A stretch of 64,000 nt of DNA from Pseudomonadota bacterium (GCA_021848545.1 JAJZUL010000003.1:62001-126000); one strand, 5' to 3'; shown: positions 45,804 through 55,858, counted from the first letter of the stretch. Numbers and translations: made by a program. The notes: generated from the sequence alone by a model not told the origin.

Positions 45804-46422
45804 GGCCGACCAGCCTGCTCGACAGGTTGACCAGAATGCCGGCGGTCGCCCCCCAGATCACACGCTCCCCCCAGGCGACGGCCCAATAGGGCCGCATGAC
45901 GCCGTTCACCTCGCGGGTTTGCCGGGTGTAATTGTCGGGATCGACCAGGAAATCGAGAGGAACCTCGAAAATCTCGGCGACCTCGGACGGGTCCGGGGTC
46001 AGCCTTTCCGGCGCGGGCGTCAGTCCCACCACCGGGGTAATGGCGAAACCGGTGCCGGTGACGTAATCGTCGAGGCGGCCCATCACCGTCACCCATCGGC
46101 GATCAAGCCCGATTTCCTCTTCGGTTTCCCGAAGCGCGCAGGCGACCGGATCGCCGCCATCCTCCATCTCCAGCCGTCCGCCGGGAAAACTGATCTGACC
46201 GGGATGGTTGGCGAGATGGGCGGCGCGACGGGTCAACAGCACCGACAAGTCCCGGCCGCGCTCGATCACCGGCACCAGAACCGCCGCCGGCACCAACGTA
46301 CTGTCGAGGTGAGAGGCCGTCGCCTTTGGCCGGCATTCCCCGGCCAGACCCTCGGCGATGGCCCGGCGGGTCAGTCGCAACCCGTTGCCAATCGCAGGGG
46401 AAAGAATATGCCGCTGCTCCAT
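45793..46422 (-). CDS. Nudix hydrolase, CoA pyrophosphatase type
   Basis: 209 residues with the Nudix box GGRLEMEDGGDPVACALRET and EEEIGL right after it, the full GX5EX7REUXEEXGU pattern. LLTRRAAHLANHPGQISFPGG ahead of it is the signature of the NUDT7/YeaB group that cleaves CoA to phosphopantetheine and adenosine bisphosphate. Operon with DUF1285 (upstream, 52-bp overlap) and cca. Confidence 0.9.
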   Translation of the reverse strand: MEQRHILSPAIGNGLRLTRRAIAEGLAGECRPKATASHLDSTLVPAAVLVPVIERGRDLSVLLTRRAAHLANHPGQISFPGGRLEMEDGGDPVACALRETEEEIGLDRRWVTVMGRLDDYVTGTGFAITPVVGLTPAPERLTPDPSEVAEIFEVPLDFLVDPDNYTRQTREVNGVMRPYWAVAWGERVIWGATAGILVNLSSRLVGRGD

Positions 46423-46940
46423 AGACCGTACTGACCGTCGTCCCCCACCCCGTCCTCGACGCCCGTTTCCTCGAACGCCTGACTGATCAGTTCACTATAC
46501 ACCGGCCCGGTCAGCCGCGCTTCAATGCCGTCGCGCAAATGAACGTAAAGAACCGGCCGCTCCGTCTCCGCGTCCCACGCCATCCGCAGGGGATGGCCGG
46601 CATCGACCGTCACCACCTCGTCCACATTGGTGCGAAACGACACCACCATGTCGCGCCCGGACCCGCAGGCGAACATCTCCACCGCCAGGAACGGCGCGTC
46701 CTCGACCTCGATGCGGCCCATTTCGTCGGCGGTGACCAGCCAGAAGCCGCCATCCTCCCGGCGGGACAGCATGGAGGCGAACAGGCAAACCATCTCTTGG
46801 CGACGGATCGGCGAACCGTGATAATACCAGCGTCCCGCCCGGTCGATGCGGATGCCGAGATCGCCGCAATTCTCCGGCGTGACATCGGACGTTGCCGTAA
46901 CGGCTTGGGTATTGCCGAGCGCCGCGGACGGTTTCGTCAA
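46371..46940 (-). CDS. DUF1285 domain protein
   Basis: 189-residue protein of the DUF1285 family (no known reaction), with GIRIDRAGRWYYHGSPIRRQEMVCLFASML, GFWLVTADEMGRIEVEDAPF and a final ARLTGPVYSELI. Chosen start is a TTG at 46940 with GGAGGAG 8 nt before; the longer in-frame reading overlaps the divergent moxR start. Its 3' end overlaps the Nudix gene by 52 bp in another frame. Confidence 0.82.
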   Translation of the reverse strand: MTKPSAALGNTQAVTATSDVTPENCGDLGIRIDRAGRWYYHGSPIRRQEMVCLFASMLSRREDGGFWLVTADEMGRIEVEDAPFLAVEMFACGSGRDMVVSFRTNVDEVVTVDAGHPLRMAWDAETERPVLYVHLRDGIEARLTGPVYSELISQAFEETGVEDGVGDDGQYGLWSSGIFFPLRLATGCD

Positions 46941-47026
46941 AGAGGGACTCCTCCAGGTGGCGACATGCCGCCGGCGGGATGGTCTCGGTGTCCACGGCCT
47001 CGCGCCCCCGATGGCAAGGAGCTTTC

Positions 47027-48094
47027 GTGACGACCGCATCCCCTTTCCCATCCGGCGATACCGTCGCCGGCCGGTCCATGGGCGAAGACGCCCCGGGAAA
47101 CAAAGATATCCTCAAGGAAGAGGGCTTCCTTGCGGCGATCGAGGACCTGACCCGGCGCGTGATCGAGGCGCGCGCGGGCGTCGAACGCGTCATTTTCGGT
47201 CAAACACGTGTCATAAACGAAACTCTTATCACGCTGCTGGCGGGCGGTCACGCCCTGTTGATCGGCGTGCCCGGCCTGGCCAAAACCCGCCTGGTCCAGA
47301 CCCTGGGCGTGGTGCTGGGCCTGGATTCCCGGCGGGTCCAATTCACGCCCGATCTGATGCCGGCCGATATCCTGGGCTCGGAAGTGCTGGAGGAGGCGGC
47401 CGACGGCGCGCGCGCCTTCCGCTTCATCCGGGGGCCGATTTTCTGCCAATTGCTGATGGCCGACGAAATCAACCGCGCCAGCCCCCGCACCCAATCGGCG
47501 CTGCTGCAGGCGATGCAGGAGGGAAAAGTCAGCGTCGCCGGTCAGTATCATGATCTGCCCGCGCCCTTTCACGTGCTCGCCACCCAGAATCCCCTGGAGC
47601 AGGAAGGCACCTACCCTTTGCCGGAGGCGCAGCTCGACCGTTTCCTGATGCAGATCGACGTCGATTATCCCGATCTGGACTCCGAACGGCGCATGCTGGT
47701 GGAAACCACCGGCATCGACGAGACCGTTCTATCGCCGGTGATGGACGGCCCCAGCCTGCGCGCCGCCCAGCGCCTGGTCCGGCGCATCCCGGTGGGCGAC
47801 ACGGTGATCGAGGCGATCCTGGGGCTGGTCCGCCGGGGACGGCCGGATTCCACCGATCTCGACCAGGTGCGCCGCCATGTGGCCTGGGGCCCGGGGCCGC
47901 GCGCCGCCCAGGCACTGATGCTGGCCTGCCGGGCCCGCGCCCTGCTCGACGGGCGGCTGTCGCCTTCCATCGACGACGTCGCCGCCCTGGCGCCGCCGAT
48001 CCTGCGCCATCGCATGGCTCTGTCCTTTGCCGCGCGGGCCGATGGGATTAGCGTGAACGACATGGTCGCGCGCCTGGTGGCCACTTTATCGTAA
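47027..48094 (+). CDS. MoxR-family AAA+ ATPase
   Basis: 355 residues. Walker A variant GVPGLAKTRLV, Walker B LLMADEINRASPRTQSALLQAMQEG, and sensor ATQNPLEQEGTYPLPEAQLDRF are typical MoxR signatures. MoxR proteins act as chaperones for partner DUF58/VWA proteins. The start is a GTG at 47027 with AAGGAG just upstream. It leads a four-gene operon with DUF58 and two membrane proteins. Confidence 0.93.
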   Translation: MTTASPFPSGDTVAGRSMGEDAPGNKDILKEEGFLAAIEDLTRRVIEARAGVERVIFGQTRVINETLITLLAGGHALLIGVPGLAKTRLVQTLGVVLGLDSRRVQFTPDLMPADILGSEVLEEAADGARAFRFIRGPIFCQLLMADEINRASPRTQSALLQAMQEGKVSVAGQYHDLPAPFHVLATQNPLEQEGTYPLPEAQLDRFLMQIDVDYPDLDSERRMLVETTGIDETVLSPVMDGPSLRAAQRLVRRIPVGDTVIEAILGLVRRGRPDSTDLDQVRRHVAWGPGPRAAQALMLACRARALLDGRLSPSIDDVAALAPPILRHRMALSFAARADGISVNDMVARLVATLS

Positions 48095-48120
48095 ATCCGC
48101 TTCAAGGACGGGCAAAGACG

Positions 48121-49032
48121 GTGTGGCCCCTCTTCCGATCGTCGAATCGATCCCCGGACCCGGCCGATCCGGCCCGGCGGGCCTTGACCGCCGAGGCCCT
48201 GGCCGATCGGCTGCCGCCGCTGCTGATCGAGGCCGAGCGGGTGACGCAGACGGTGGCCGCGGGCGCCCATGGCCGCCGCCGCGCCGGTCCCGGCGAGTTG
48301 TTCTGGCAGTTCCGCCGCTATCAGCCGGGCGAGGCCGCCGCCATCGACTGGCGCCAATCGGCACGCGGCGACCATCTTTATGTGCGCGAAACCGAGTGGG
48401 CGGCGGCGGAAACCGTCCGGGTCTGGTGCGATGCCTCGCCGTCCATGGTCTGGCGGTCCCGCGCCGATCTGCCCGAGAAACGCGACCGCGCCCTGTTGCT
48501 GACCCTGGCTTTGGCCGCTTTGCTGCTCAAAGGCGGCGAGCGGGTCGGCCTGTTGGGAAGCGGGTCGGCGCCGGTTTCGGGCAATGGCGCGCTGTTTCGG
48601 CTGTCGGCCCGGCTGGCGGCGGAGGCGGAAGCGGGATTGCCCGGCGCCACCGCCGGTTTGCGTCGCGGCGAAGCGGTGCTGGTCTCCGATTTCCTGATGC
48701 CGCTGGACGAGATCGCCGCCGACCTGCGGCGGTTGGCCGCCGCCGGAGCGAACGGCCATCTGCTGCATATCCTGGACCCGGCCGAGGAAAGCCTGCCCTA
48801 TGAGGGCCATGTCCGTTTCCAGGGCATGGAGGGCGAAGGCGAAATCCTGGTCCGCCGCGCCGAGGAAATCCGCGATTCCTATGTCGCCCGTCTGGCCGCC
48901 CACCGCGCCGGTCTGGCCGCGCTGGCCGCCGAACTGGGGTGGAGCTTCGCCACCCACCATACCGACCAGCCGCCCCAGGCCGCTTTGCTGGCGCTGCACG
49001 CCCGCCTGTCCGGACGGCGGAAGGGACCATGA
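48121..49032 (+). CDS. DUF58 domain protein
   Basis: 303 residues. The DUF58 core has RRRAGPGELFWQFRRYQPGEAAAIDWRQSAR and a VWA-like VRVWCDASPSMVWR (DASPS in place of the DXSXS). It is normally the partner of MoxR. Start GTG at 48121; its stop overlaps the next gene (ATGA). Confidence 0.9.
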   Translation: MWPLFRSSNRSPDPADPARRALTAEALADRLPPLLIEAERVTQTVAAGAHGRRRAGPGELFWQFRRYQPGEAAAIDWRQSARGDHLYVRETEWAAAETVRVWCDASPSMVWRSRADLPEKRDRALLLTLALAALLLKGGERVGLLGSGSAPVSGNGALFRLSARLAAEAEAGLPGATAGLRRGEAVLVSDFLMPLDEIAADLRRLAAAGANGHLLHILDPAEESLPYEGHVRFQGMEGEGEILVRRAEEIRDSYVARLAAHRAGLAALAAELGWSFATHHTDQPPQAALLALHARLSGRRKGP

Positions 49033-51731
49033 GCCTGGGCTTCGCCACGCCCTGGGCCCTGGCCGCCCTGGCGCTGCTGCCGGCCTTGTGGTGGTGGCTG
49101 CGGGTGACGCCGCCGGCGCCGCGTCAGGTCCCGTTTCCCGCCATAAGACTGCTTTTGGGTCTGGAAGGCCGCCGCGACACCGCGGCCCGCACGCCGCCAT
49201 GGGTATTGCTGTTGCGGCTGGCCCTGGCGGCCGCGGTGATTCTGGCGGCGGCCGACCCATCGATCGAAAGCGGCCCGCCGCCGACGGCGGAAACGGCGCC
49301 GCTGGTGGTGGTGATCGACAATGATTGGGCCGCCGCCGCCGATTGGAGCCAACGGCAATCCTGGCTCGACGGCTTGCTGGGCCGCGCCGAACGGGCGGGG
49401 CGGGCGGTGACGCTGGTGGCGACGGCGCCGCCCGCCGATGGCGGACGGGTGCGCGCCGTCGGGCCGATGCCCGCTTTTCGCGCCCGCGCCCTGATCCGGG
49501 CTTTGGCGCCCGAGCCCTGGCCCGCCGACCGCGCCGCGGCGGTCGCGGCCATCAACGGGCTCGACCATGGAACGGCGACGGATGCGGTGTGGCTGACCGA
49601 CGGCCTGGACTCCCCCCATGCCGGACGATTGATCCAGGCGCTGCAAAACCTGCACGGCCAGGTCCGGGTGGCGTTCGGGCGAGCCGCCGACATCCTGCTG
49701 CCGCCGAAACCCGGCTCCGATCCCGCGCTGGTGGCGCCCACCGTGCTGCGACCGGATGGCGGCGGACCGGCCCAGGCGATCGTCGAGGCCAGAAACGGCA
49801 AAGGGCAGGTTCTGGCCCGCGGCCGCGCCGATTTCGCGGCGGACCAGGGCGCGGCGGTCGCGACCCTGCGTCTGCCGACGGCGCTGCGCAATACGCTGAC
49901 CCGGCTCGATATCGCCGGCGAGACCAGCGCCGCCGGCGTGCTGTTGCTGGACGCGCGTTGGCGCCGCGTGCCGGTGGGCCTGGTCGAGGGCGGCGCCAAT
50001 CCGGCCTCGCCGCTGCTCGACCCGCTTTACTATATCGACAAGGCCCTGGCCCCGGTGGCCGACCCGCATCGCGGCGATCTGGCCGATCTGCTGGGCCGCC
50101 ATATGGCGGTGCTGATGCTGGCCGATGTCGGGCGCATCGAACCGCCGATGGCCCGGCGCCTGTCGGCCTGGATCGCGGCGGGCGGCGTACTGGTGCGCTT
50201 CGCCGGTCCCGATCTGGCCCGCGCCGCTTTGCGCGACCATGGCATCCTGCCCTTCCTTCCGGTACGGCTGCAGGGCGGCGACCGCCGACTGGGGGGCGCC
50301 ATGTCCTGGACCAAACCCCAGAAAATCGCGCCGTTCCCGCCGCATTCCCCGTTCGCCGGGCTTTCGGTTCCCGCCGATGTCCGGGTATCGGCCGAGGTGC
50401 TGGCCCAACCCGGCCCCGATCTGGCCGGCCATAGCTGGGCGCGGCTTGCCGACGGCACCCCGCTGGTCACCGGCGCCCGGCGGGGACGCGGCTGGGTGGT
50501 GCTGATCCACACCACCGCCGATACCGCCTGGAGCAATCTGGTCCTGTCCGGCCTGTTTCCACGCCTGCTGCACCGTCTGACGATGCTGGCGGCGGAACCG
50601 GCCGGAGCCGGCCCGCTGTCGGCGGAACGCCGCCCGATCCGCAGCCTGAACGGATATGGCCGTCTGGGACCGCCACCCGCCGCTTCCGTCGCCCTGCCCA
50701 TCGCCGGACCGGTCCGGCCGGGACCGCGCCACCCGCCCGGTCTGTATGGCGGCATGGGGGGACAGGTCGCCTTCAATCTCGGCCCGGCGTTGACGCGGGA
50801 CACGCGCCTGTCGCCCTTGACCCTGCCGGCGGGAGTGGCGCGGGTATCCCTGTCCCATGCCGCCCGTCAGATCGATTTGCGGCCGATCTTCCTGGTTTTG
50901 GCCGTATTCCTGGCCCTGGCCGACATTCTGGCCGGCCTGGCCCTGCGCGGCCTGCTGCGTCCGATCGTCGGGATGGCGGCGCTGTTGCTGGCCGCCCACG
51001 CCGTCCACGCCGCCCCGATGAGCGCCGACGCCTTCGCCCGCAAGGCGGCGCTCCACACCAGGCTGGCCTACGTGATCACCGGCGACCCGGCGGTGGACGC
51101 CAAAAGCCGGGCCGGCCTGATCGGCCTGACCCGCGTGCTGGCCGACCGCTCGACGGCGGTGCTGGCTCCGCCCATGGGCGTCGATATCGAAACCCGGCCG
51201 GTCCTGTTCTTTCCCCTGCTGTATTGGCCGGTGACCAGCGTACAGCCGCCCCCCTCGCCGGCGGCGGCGGCGCGGATCAACGCCTATCTGCGCCACGGCG
51301 GCCTGATCGTTTTCGATACCCAGGACGGGGGCGCCCCATCGGCGGCCCGATCGCGCGCCTTTCGCGCGCTGACCCGTCGGCTGGACATGCCGCCGCTGAT
51401 GCCGCTGCCGACCGACGACGTGCTGAACCGCACCTTTTACCTGCTCCGCTCCGCGCCCGGCCGCTACGGAGGCGGAACCGTCTGGGTGGCGGCCAGGGGC
51501 TCGACCGAGAATGACGGCGTGTCGCCGGTGGTGGTGGGCAGCGCCGACTGGGCCGGGGCCTGGGCGGTGGACGCCGCCGGACGGCCCTTGTTCCCCACCG
51601 AGCCGGGCGGCGCCCGTCAGCGGGAAATGGCCTTTCGCTTCGGCATCAATCTGGTGATGTACGCCCTGACCGGCAATTACAAGGAAGACCAGATCCAGTT
51701 GCCGGCCATTCTGCGGCGGCTCGGCCGATGA
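49029..51731 (+). CDS. Large BatA-like membrane protein with DUF4159 domain
   Basis: 900 residues. Two N-terminal membrane segments (LAALALLPALWWWL; LLLRLALAAAVILA) as in BatA. Then a VWA-like region lacking a MIDAS DXSXS (VVVIDNDWAAAAD), a glutaminase-like middle (GVLVRFAGPDLARAALRDHG) and two more membrane segments near 615-665. The C-terminal DUF4159-type domain follows (FFPLLYWPVTS, GGLIVFDTQDGG). Role in the MoxR pathway is not known; overlaps neighbours by 4 bp on both sides. Confidence 0.88.
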   Translation: MSLGFATPWALAALALLPALWWWLRVTPPAPRQVPFPAIRLLLGLEGRRDTAARTPPWVLLLRLALAAAVILAAADPSIESGPPPTAETAPLVVVIDNDWAAAADWSQRQSWLDGLLGRAERAGRAVTLVATAPPADGGRVRAVGPMPAFRARALIRALAPEPWPADRAAAVAAINGLDHGTATDAVWLTDGLDSPHAGRLIQALQNLHGQVRVAFGRAADILLPPKPGSDPALVAPTVLRPDGGGPAQAIVEARNGKGQVLARGRADFAADQGAAVATLRLPTALRNTLTRLDIAGETSAAGVLLLDARWRRVPVGLVEGGANPASPLLDPLYYIDKALAPVADPHRGDLADLLGRHMAVLMLADVGRIEPPMARRLSAWIAAGGVLVRFAGPDLARAALRDHGILPFLPVRLQGGDRRLGGAMSWTKPQKIAPFPPHSPFAGLSVPADVRVSAEVLAQPGPDLAGHSWARLADGTPLVTGARRGRGWVVLIHTTADTAWSNLVLSGLFPRLLHRLTMLAAEPAGAGPLSAERRPIRSLNGYGRLGPPPAASVALPIAGPVRPGPRHPPGLYGGMGGQVAFNLGPALTRDTRLSPLTLPAGVARVSLSHAARQIDLRPIFLVLAVFLALADILAGLALRGLLRPIVGMAALLLAAHAVHAAPMSADAFARKAALHTRLAYVITGDPAVDAKSRAGLIGLTRVLADRSTAVLAPPMGVDIETRPVLFFPLLYWPVTSVQPPPSPAAAARINAYLRHGGLIVFDTQDGGAPSAARSRAFRALTRRLDMPPLMPLPTDDVLNRTFYLLRSAPGRYGGGTVWVAARGSTENDGVSPVVVGSADWAGAWAVDAAGRPLFPTEPGGARQREMAFRFGINLVMYALTGNYKEDQIQLPAILRRLGR

Positions 51732-53830
51732 CCATAGGCTTCGCCCCGCTGGTGCCCTGGCCGTTGCTGGCCGCTCTTGGCCTACTGACGCTGGCCGCCA
51801 TCGGATTGATGCTGGCGCGCCGCGCCCGGGGGACGTGGCTGCGCCTGACCGCAATGGCGGCGCTGCTCGCGGCTTTGGCCGGACCGCATATGGTGGTCGC
51901 CAAGCGCCGGCCTTTGCCCGACATCGCCCTGGTGGCGGTGGATCGGACCCTGTCCCAGACCATCGACGGCCGCGCCGCCCAGACCGACCGGGCGGAAGCG
52001 GCTGTGCGGGCCGAATTGGCCCGCCTGCCCGGACTTCAAACGCGGGTGATCACCGTGAGGAACAGCCGGGGCGGAGATCGGGGAACCCGCCTGTTCGCCG
52101 CCATCCGCCGCGCCCTGGCCGAGCTTCCCAGGCGGCGTCTGGCCGGAATCGTGACCATCACCGATGGTCTGGTGGATGACGTTCCCCCCGATCTGGGACG
52201 CGGCCTGGGCGCGCCGGTGCAAGTGCTGCTGACCGGCCGGCCCGGCGAGCGCGACCGCAGAGTGGTGGTGAAACGCAGCCCCCCCTTCGCCATGGTCGGC
52301 CACGACGCCACCATCCGGTTCGCCGTCGATGAGCGCGGCGCCCAGGGCGACGCGCCCATAACGGTGCGGGTGGACGGCAAACCCTATTTCAGCGACCGGG
52401 TACCGCTCAACCGGACCGTCTCCGTCACCATCCCCATACGCCACGCCGGCCGGACGGTGGTCGAGATGACCGCCGCGCCGGCGCCGGGCGAGGTTTCACT
52501 GGCCAACAACACCGCCGCCATCGCCATTTCCGGCGTGCGCGACCGGCTGAAGGTGCTGCTGATTTCGGGAAAGCCCAATGCCGGCGAGCGGGCGTGGCGC
52601 AATCTGCTGAAATCGGACCCGGCGGTGGAACTGGTCCATTTCACCATCCTGCGTTCACCGGACAAAGAGGACGACACCCCCATTCGCGACTTGTCGCTGA
52701 TCGCCTTTCCCGTCCGGGAATTGTTCGAGGACAAGCTCAAGGATTTCGATCTGGTGATCTTCGACCGCTATTCCCGGCGTGGGGTTCTGCCCGAAGCCTA
52801 TTACCGGCGGCTGGTGGATTACGTCCGGGGCGGCGGCGCCCTGCTGATGGTGGCGGGGCCGGAATTCGCCGGCCCGCTTTCCATGGCCGACACGCCGCTG
52901 GCCGCCATCCTGCCGGGGCTGCCCACCGGACGGGTCGAACTGGGTCCGTTCCTGCCGCGGGTCACCGCGGTGGGACGGCGCCATCCGGTCACCGCCGACC
53001 TGCCCGGCGCCGGAGGCGCCAATCCATCTCATGCCGGAGGCGCCAACCCACCCCATGCCGGAGGCGCCGACAGACCCCATTGGGGGCCGTGGCTGCGCCA
53101 GATCGACGTCCGTCGGCGGGCCGGGGTGACGGTGCTGTCGGGAAAGGAAAACCAGCCGCTGCTGATCCTGAACAAGGTCGGAAAGGGACGGATCGCCGAA
53201 TTGCTGTCGGACACCGTCTGGCTGTGGGCGCGGGGCTGGCGCGGCGGCGGACCTTATAACGAATTGCTGCGCCGGGTCGCCCATTGGCTGATGAGGGAAC
53301 CGGCCCTGAACGCCAATGCCTTGGAGGCCCGGGTCCAAGGCACCCGCATTCTGGTCACCCGCCGCTCCCTGGCGCCGCCCACCGGCCCCGATCGGGTGAC
53401 GGTCACCCGTCCCGACGGCACCACCCTCGATCTGGCCCTGACCGATCACGAAGACGGTCGCGCCACCGGCGCCCTGACCGCCGATCAGGCGGGGGTCTGG
53501 CGCGTCACCGACGGCCGCCGCACCGCCATCGCCGTCGTCGGCAGCCAGTCGGCGCGGGAATTCGCCGATCTGGCCGCAACCGCCCGGCGCTTGGCGCCGG
53601 TGGCCGCGGCCACCGGCGGGTCGATCCGCTGGCTGGTCAACGGTGGGGTTCCCCCTATCCGCCGCGTCGCGGCCGGCGCCGAAGCCGCCGGCCGCGACTG
53701 GATCGGTTTGGAGCGGCGAAACCGTCGCCGCACCATCGGGCTGAGCGACGTTCCTCTGTTCCCTGCCTTTCTTTTTCTTGCTTTGGTTCTGGGGGGGCTG
53801 GCGGCGGCGTGGCGGCGCGAAGGGCGCTGA
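51728..53830 (+). CDS. Membrane protein with glutamine amidotransferase-like domain, end of MoxR operon
   Basis: 700 residues. Two N-terminal membrane segments, an exposed region (DIALVAVDRTLSQTIDGRAAQTDR), then a class I amidotransferase-like fold with VLLISGKPNAGERAWRNLL, LVIFDRYSRRG and GGGALLMVAGPEFAGP but no catalytic Cys, and a C-terminal membrane segment (PLFPAFLFLALVLGGLAAAW). Contains three 8-residue repeats (AGGANPSH type) from a 24-bp DNA repeat. It overlaps the preceding stop by 4 bp. Confidence 0.87.
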   Translation: MTIGFAPLVPWPLLAALGLLTLAAIGLMLARRARGTWLRLTAMAALLAALAGPHMVVAKRRPLPDIALVAVDRTLSQTIDGRAAQTDRAEAAVRAELARLPGLQTRVITVRNSRGGDRGTRLFAAIRRALAELPRRRLAGIVTITDGLVDDVPPDLGRGLGAPVQVLLTGRPGERDRRVVVKRSPPFAMVGHDATIRFAVDERGAQGDAPITVRVDGKPYFSDRVPLNRTVSVTIPIRHAGRTVVEMTAAPAPGEVSLANNTAAIAISGVRDRLKVLLISGKPNAGERAWRNLLKSDPAVELVHFTILRSPDKEDDTPIRDLSLIAFPVRELFEDKLKDFDLVIFDRYSRRGVLPEAYYRRLVDYVRGGGALLMVAGPEFAGPLSMADTPLAAILPGLPTGRVELGPFLPRVTAVGRRHPVTADLPGAGGANPSHAGGANPPHAGGADRPHWGPWLRQIDVRRRAGVTVLSGKENQPLLILNKVGKGRIAELLSDTVWLWARGWRGGGPYNELLRRVAHWLMREPALNANALEARVQGTRILVTRRSLAPPTGPDRVTVTRPDGTTLDLALTDHEDGRATGALTADQAGVWRVTDGRRTAIAVVGSQSAREFADLAATARRLAPVAAATGGSIRWLVNGGVPPIRRVAAGAEAAGRDWIGLERRNRRRTIGLSDVPLFPAFLFLALVLGGLAAAWRREGR
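53009..53080 (+). repeat. 24-bp tandem repeat within the last MoxR-operon gene
   Basis: Three units at 53009, 53033 and 53057, each starting GCCGGAGGCGCC and ending CAT, encoding AGGANPSH, AGGANPPH and AGGADRPH. In frame, so it lengthens a surface loop. Confidence 0.85.
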
Positions 53831-54210
53831 GCGTCGACTTTCACCCCGTTTTGCGCCGATTTTCCGGATTCGAGGTAGCCATGAGCGGTTCGCCTGGATA
53901 CACTGCCTTGCACTCGAACCCCGCCCTTGCAAGTCGATCCGCGACTTCAACGCGGGCTCGAATCAATCGTTTATTGAATTGTTCACTTATCTGTTGAATA
54001 GTGAGGGCGATTTTGATATGGCCCGAATGTGGCATATTTCAGGGCGCCACACTCGCGCTTCGCTACCGACGTCTGGGGCGGCAGCATCGGATACGAAGCA
54101 CTGGCCGATTGTAGTGTGATGGGGCTTCGCGGACGGCGCGGACTCTTTGGGTCGGAGTTGCGCAGACCGAACACTGAAGGATAGCCGGGGTAACAGGGGG
54201 AAGGTCGTAG
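53831..54210. other. Intergenic region without gene
   Basis: 380 bp with no supported gene. An AT-rich patch around 53965-54020 (TCGTTTATTGAATTGTTCAC) is the best promoter candidate for the peptidase/bactofilin pair. GGGGGAAGG just before 54211 is its ribosome site. Confidence 0.5.
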
Positions 54211-55434
54211 GTGGCGGAAAGACGATTCAATTCGCAGGATCGCGACGGCAAACATACTTTTGGGGGCGCCATGGCCCCGTTTCTGCCGGACTGGCAGGTG
54301 TTTGTTCGCCACCCCGATGGTCGCGGCCGTTATTTCGTGTTCAGCCGCCGCCGCCAGGCGGCGGTGGTCGCGGCTTTTTCCCTGATTCTGCTCTGGGCGG
54401 CGATTTCGACCATGATCCTGTTCCATCGGCCCAAGGCCTTGGCGGAACGGGAACACCGGCTGGAAGCGCAGGCCGCATCCTTCCACGTCGCCGAACAGCG
54501 CCTGGCCAAGGCGCGCGCGGTGGTGACGGCCATGACCAGCGAGGTTCAGGCGGTCCACGCCAATCTGGTGGTTCTGGCCAAATCCAGCGGCGCCCTGACC
54601 AAGGATCATGTGCTGGTCGAGCATCACCCGGCTCCCGATCCGGCGGCCAAGACCATCGACAAGATCGCCTCCAAGATGGCGGGCAAGCCCGGCGGCCGTC
54701 AGGTCGGCGCCATGCGCGAGGATTTGAATCGCCTGCAGGCGTCGCTGGACCGTCTTGAAGAAACCTATGGCGAAGCGGTCCGCAATACCGCCCATATCGT
54801 CAATGAGCATATCGCGGAAACGGAACACCCGCTGAAAAAGCTGGGCATCAACACCAGACGGCTGGTGGCTGAGGCCAAGCCCTATGATGACGGCGAGGGC
54901 GGCCCGTTCATTCCCTTGTCGGCGATGAAGAAAATTCGCCACAAGGACGTGGCCATGACCCACCTGCTGTCGCAGATGCAGCATTGGTACCGCCTGAAGG
55001 GCATGCTGCGGACCCTGCCCCTGGGCGAGCCGATTCATGTGGCTTGGCGGCTGGACAGCCCCTTTGGCGCCCGCACCGACCCCATCAACGGCGAAGCGGC
55101 CTTTCACCCGGGCATCGACATGGGCGATCCGGTGGGAACGAAGATCTATGCCACCGCCCCCGGGCGGGTGATCCTGGCGCAGTGGGTCAAGGGGTATGGC
55201 CGCCTGATCGCCATCGACAACGGCGACGGCTTTTCCACCCGCTACGCCCATCTGTCCCGCTTCCTCGTCCATGTGGGAGAGCATGTGACCCGGTCCACGG
55301 TCATCGGCCTGCTGGGGGATACCGGCCGCAGCACCGGTCCGCATTTGCATTATGAAGTGCGCGTGGATAACGTGCCCCGCAATCCCCTCAATTTCATCCG
55401 GGTAGGACTTCGTGATGCTTCAGAAACTCGTTAA
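54211..55434 (+). CDS. Membrane-anchored M23 family peptidase
   Basis: 407 residues: a short cytoplasmic N-terminus, one membrane segment (about 49-71), a coiled coil (about 75-270) and an M23 LytM domain with zinc ligands H299 and D303 (HPGIDMG) and H378/H380 (HLHYEV). All metal ligands are intact, so it should cut peptidoglycan cross-links. The start is a GTG with GGGGGAAGG upstream. It overlaps the bactofilin gene, and the pairing is that of peptidases localised by bactofilin scaffolds. Confidence 0.92.
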   Translation: MAERRFNSQDRDGKHTFGGAMAPFLPDWQVFVRHPDGRGRYFVFSRRRQAAVVAAFSLILLWAAISTMILFHRPKALAEREHRLEAQAASFHVAEQRLAKARAVVTAMTSEVQAVHANLVVLAKSSGALTKDHVLVEHHPAPDPAAKTIDKIASKMAGKPGGRQVGAMREDLNRLQASLDRLEETYGEAVRNTAHIVNEHIAETEHPLKKLGINTRRLVAEAKPYDDGEGGPFIPLSAMKKIRHKDVAMTHLLSQMQHWYRLKGMLRTLPLGEPIHVAWRLDSPFGARTDPINGEAAFHPGIDMGDPVGTKIYATAPGRVILAQWVKGYGRLIAIDNGDGFSTRYAHLSRFLVHVGEHVTRSTVIGLLGDTGRSTGPHLHYEVRVDNVPRNPLNFIRVGLRDASETR

Positions 55435-55846
55435 AAACGTATCTGCCGGGCACGCAAGTTCGGCGTCGGGCACCATCGTCTCGATCATTGCCGCCGATGT
55501 CCGCATCGTGGGCAACATCATCTCGCAGGGCGATCTTCAGATCGACGGCCAGGTCGAGGGCAATATCACCTGTCAGACCCTGGTGGTCGGCGAGCTGGCC
55601 CGGATTTCCGGCGAGGTCACCGCCGAGCGGGTCAAGGTGCATGGCGAATTGACCGGCAAGATCAACGCCACCGTCATCAGCATCACCCACACCGCCCGGG
55701 TGCTGGGCGATGTCACCCATGAAAGCCTGGAAGTCGAAGTCGGCGCCCAGATGGAGGGCCATTGCATCCGCAAGGGAGGCATCTCCCGGCCGGAACCCCG
55801 GCGGATCGAGGTCGCCGTGGCCGAACTGGAGCCGGCCGAAACCTGA
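55415..55846 (+). CDS. Bactofilin
   Basis: 143-residue polymer-forming protein with a right-handed beta-helix core: repeated hydrophobic triplets such as VRIVGNIISQGDLQIDGQVEG and TAERVKVHGELTGKINATVI, flanked by disordered ends. Bactofilins form scaffolds that place peptidoglycan enzymes. The ATG at 55415 overlaps the M23 gene 3' end by 20 bp, with AGGACTTC ahead; an adjacent GTG would add one residue. Confidence 0.92.
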   Translation: MLQKLVKNVSAGHASSASGTIVSIIAADVRIVGNIISQGDLQIDGQVEGNITCQTLVVGELARISGEVTAERVKVHGELTGKINATVISITHTARVLGDVTHESLEVEVGAQMEGHCIRKGGISRPEPRRIEVAVAELEPAET

Positions 55847-55858
55847 CGGGCGCCCCCG

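Noticed and set aside
48879-51854. 991-codon open frame opposite the MoxR-operon genes
   Set aside because: Antisense shadow; repetitive Gly/Gln/Arg composition and no ribosome site, while the plus strand has a coherent operon.
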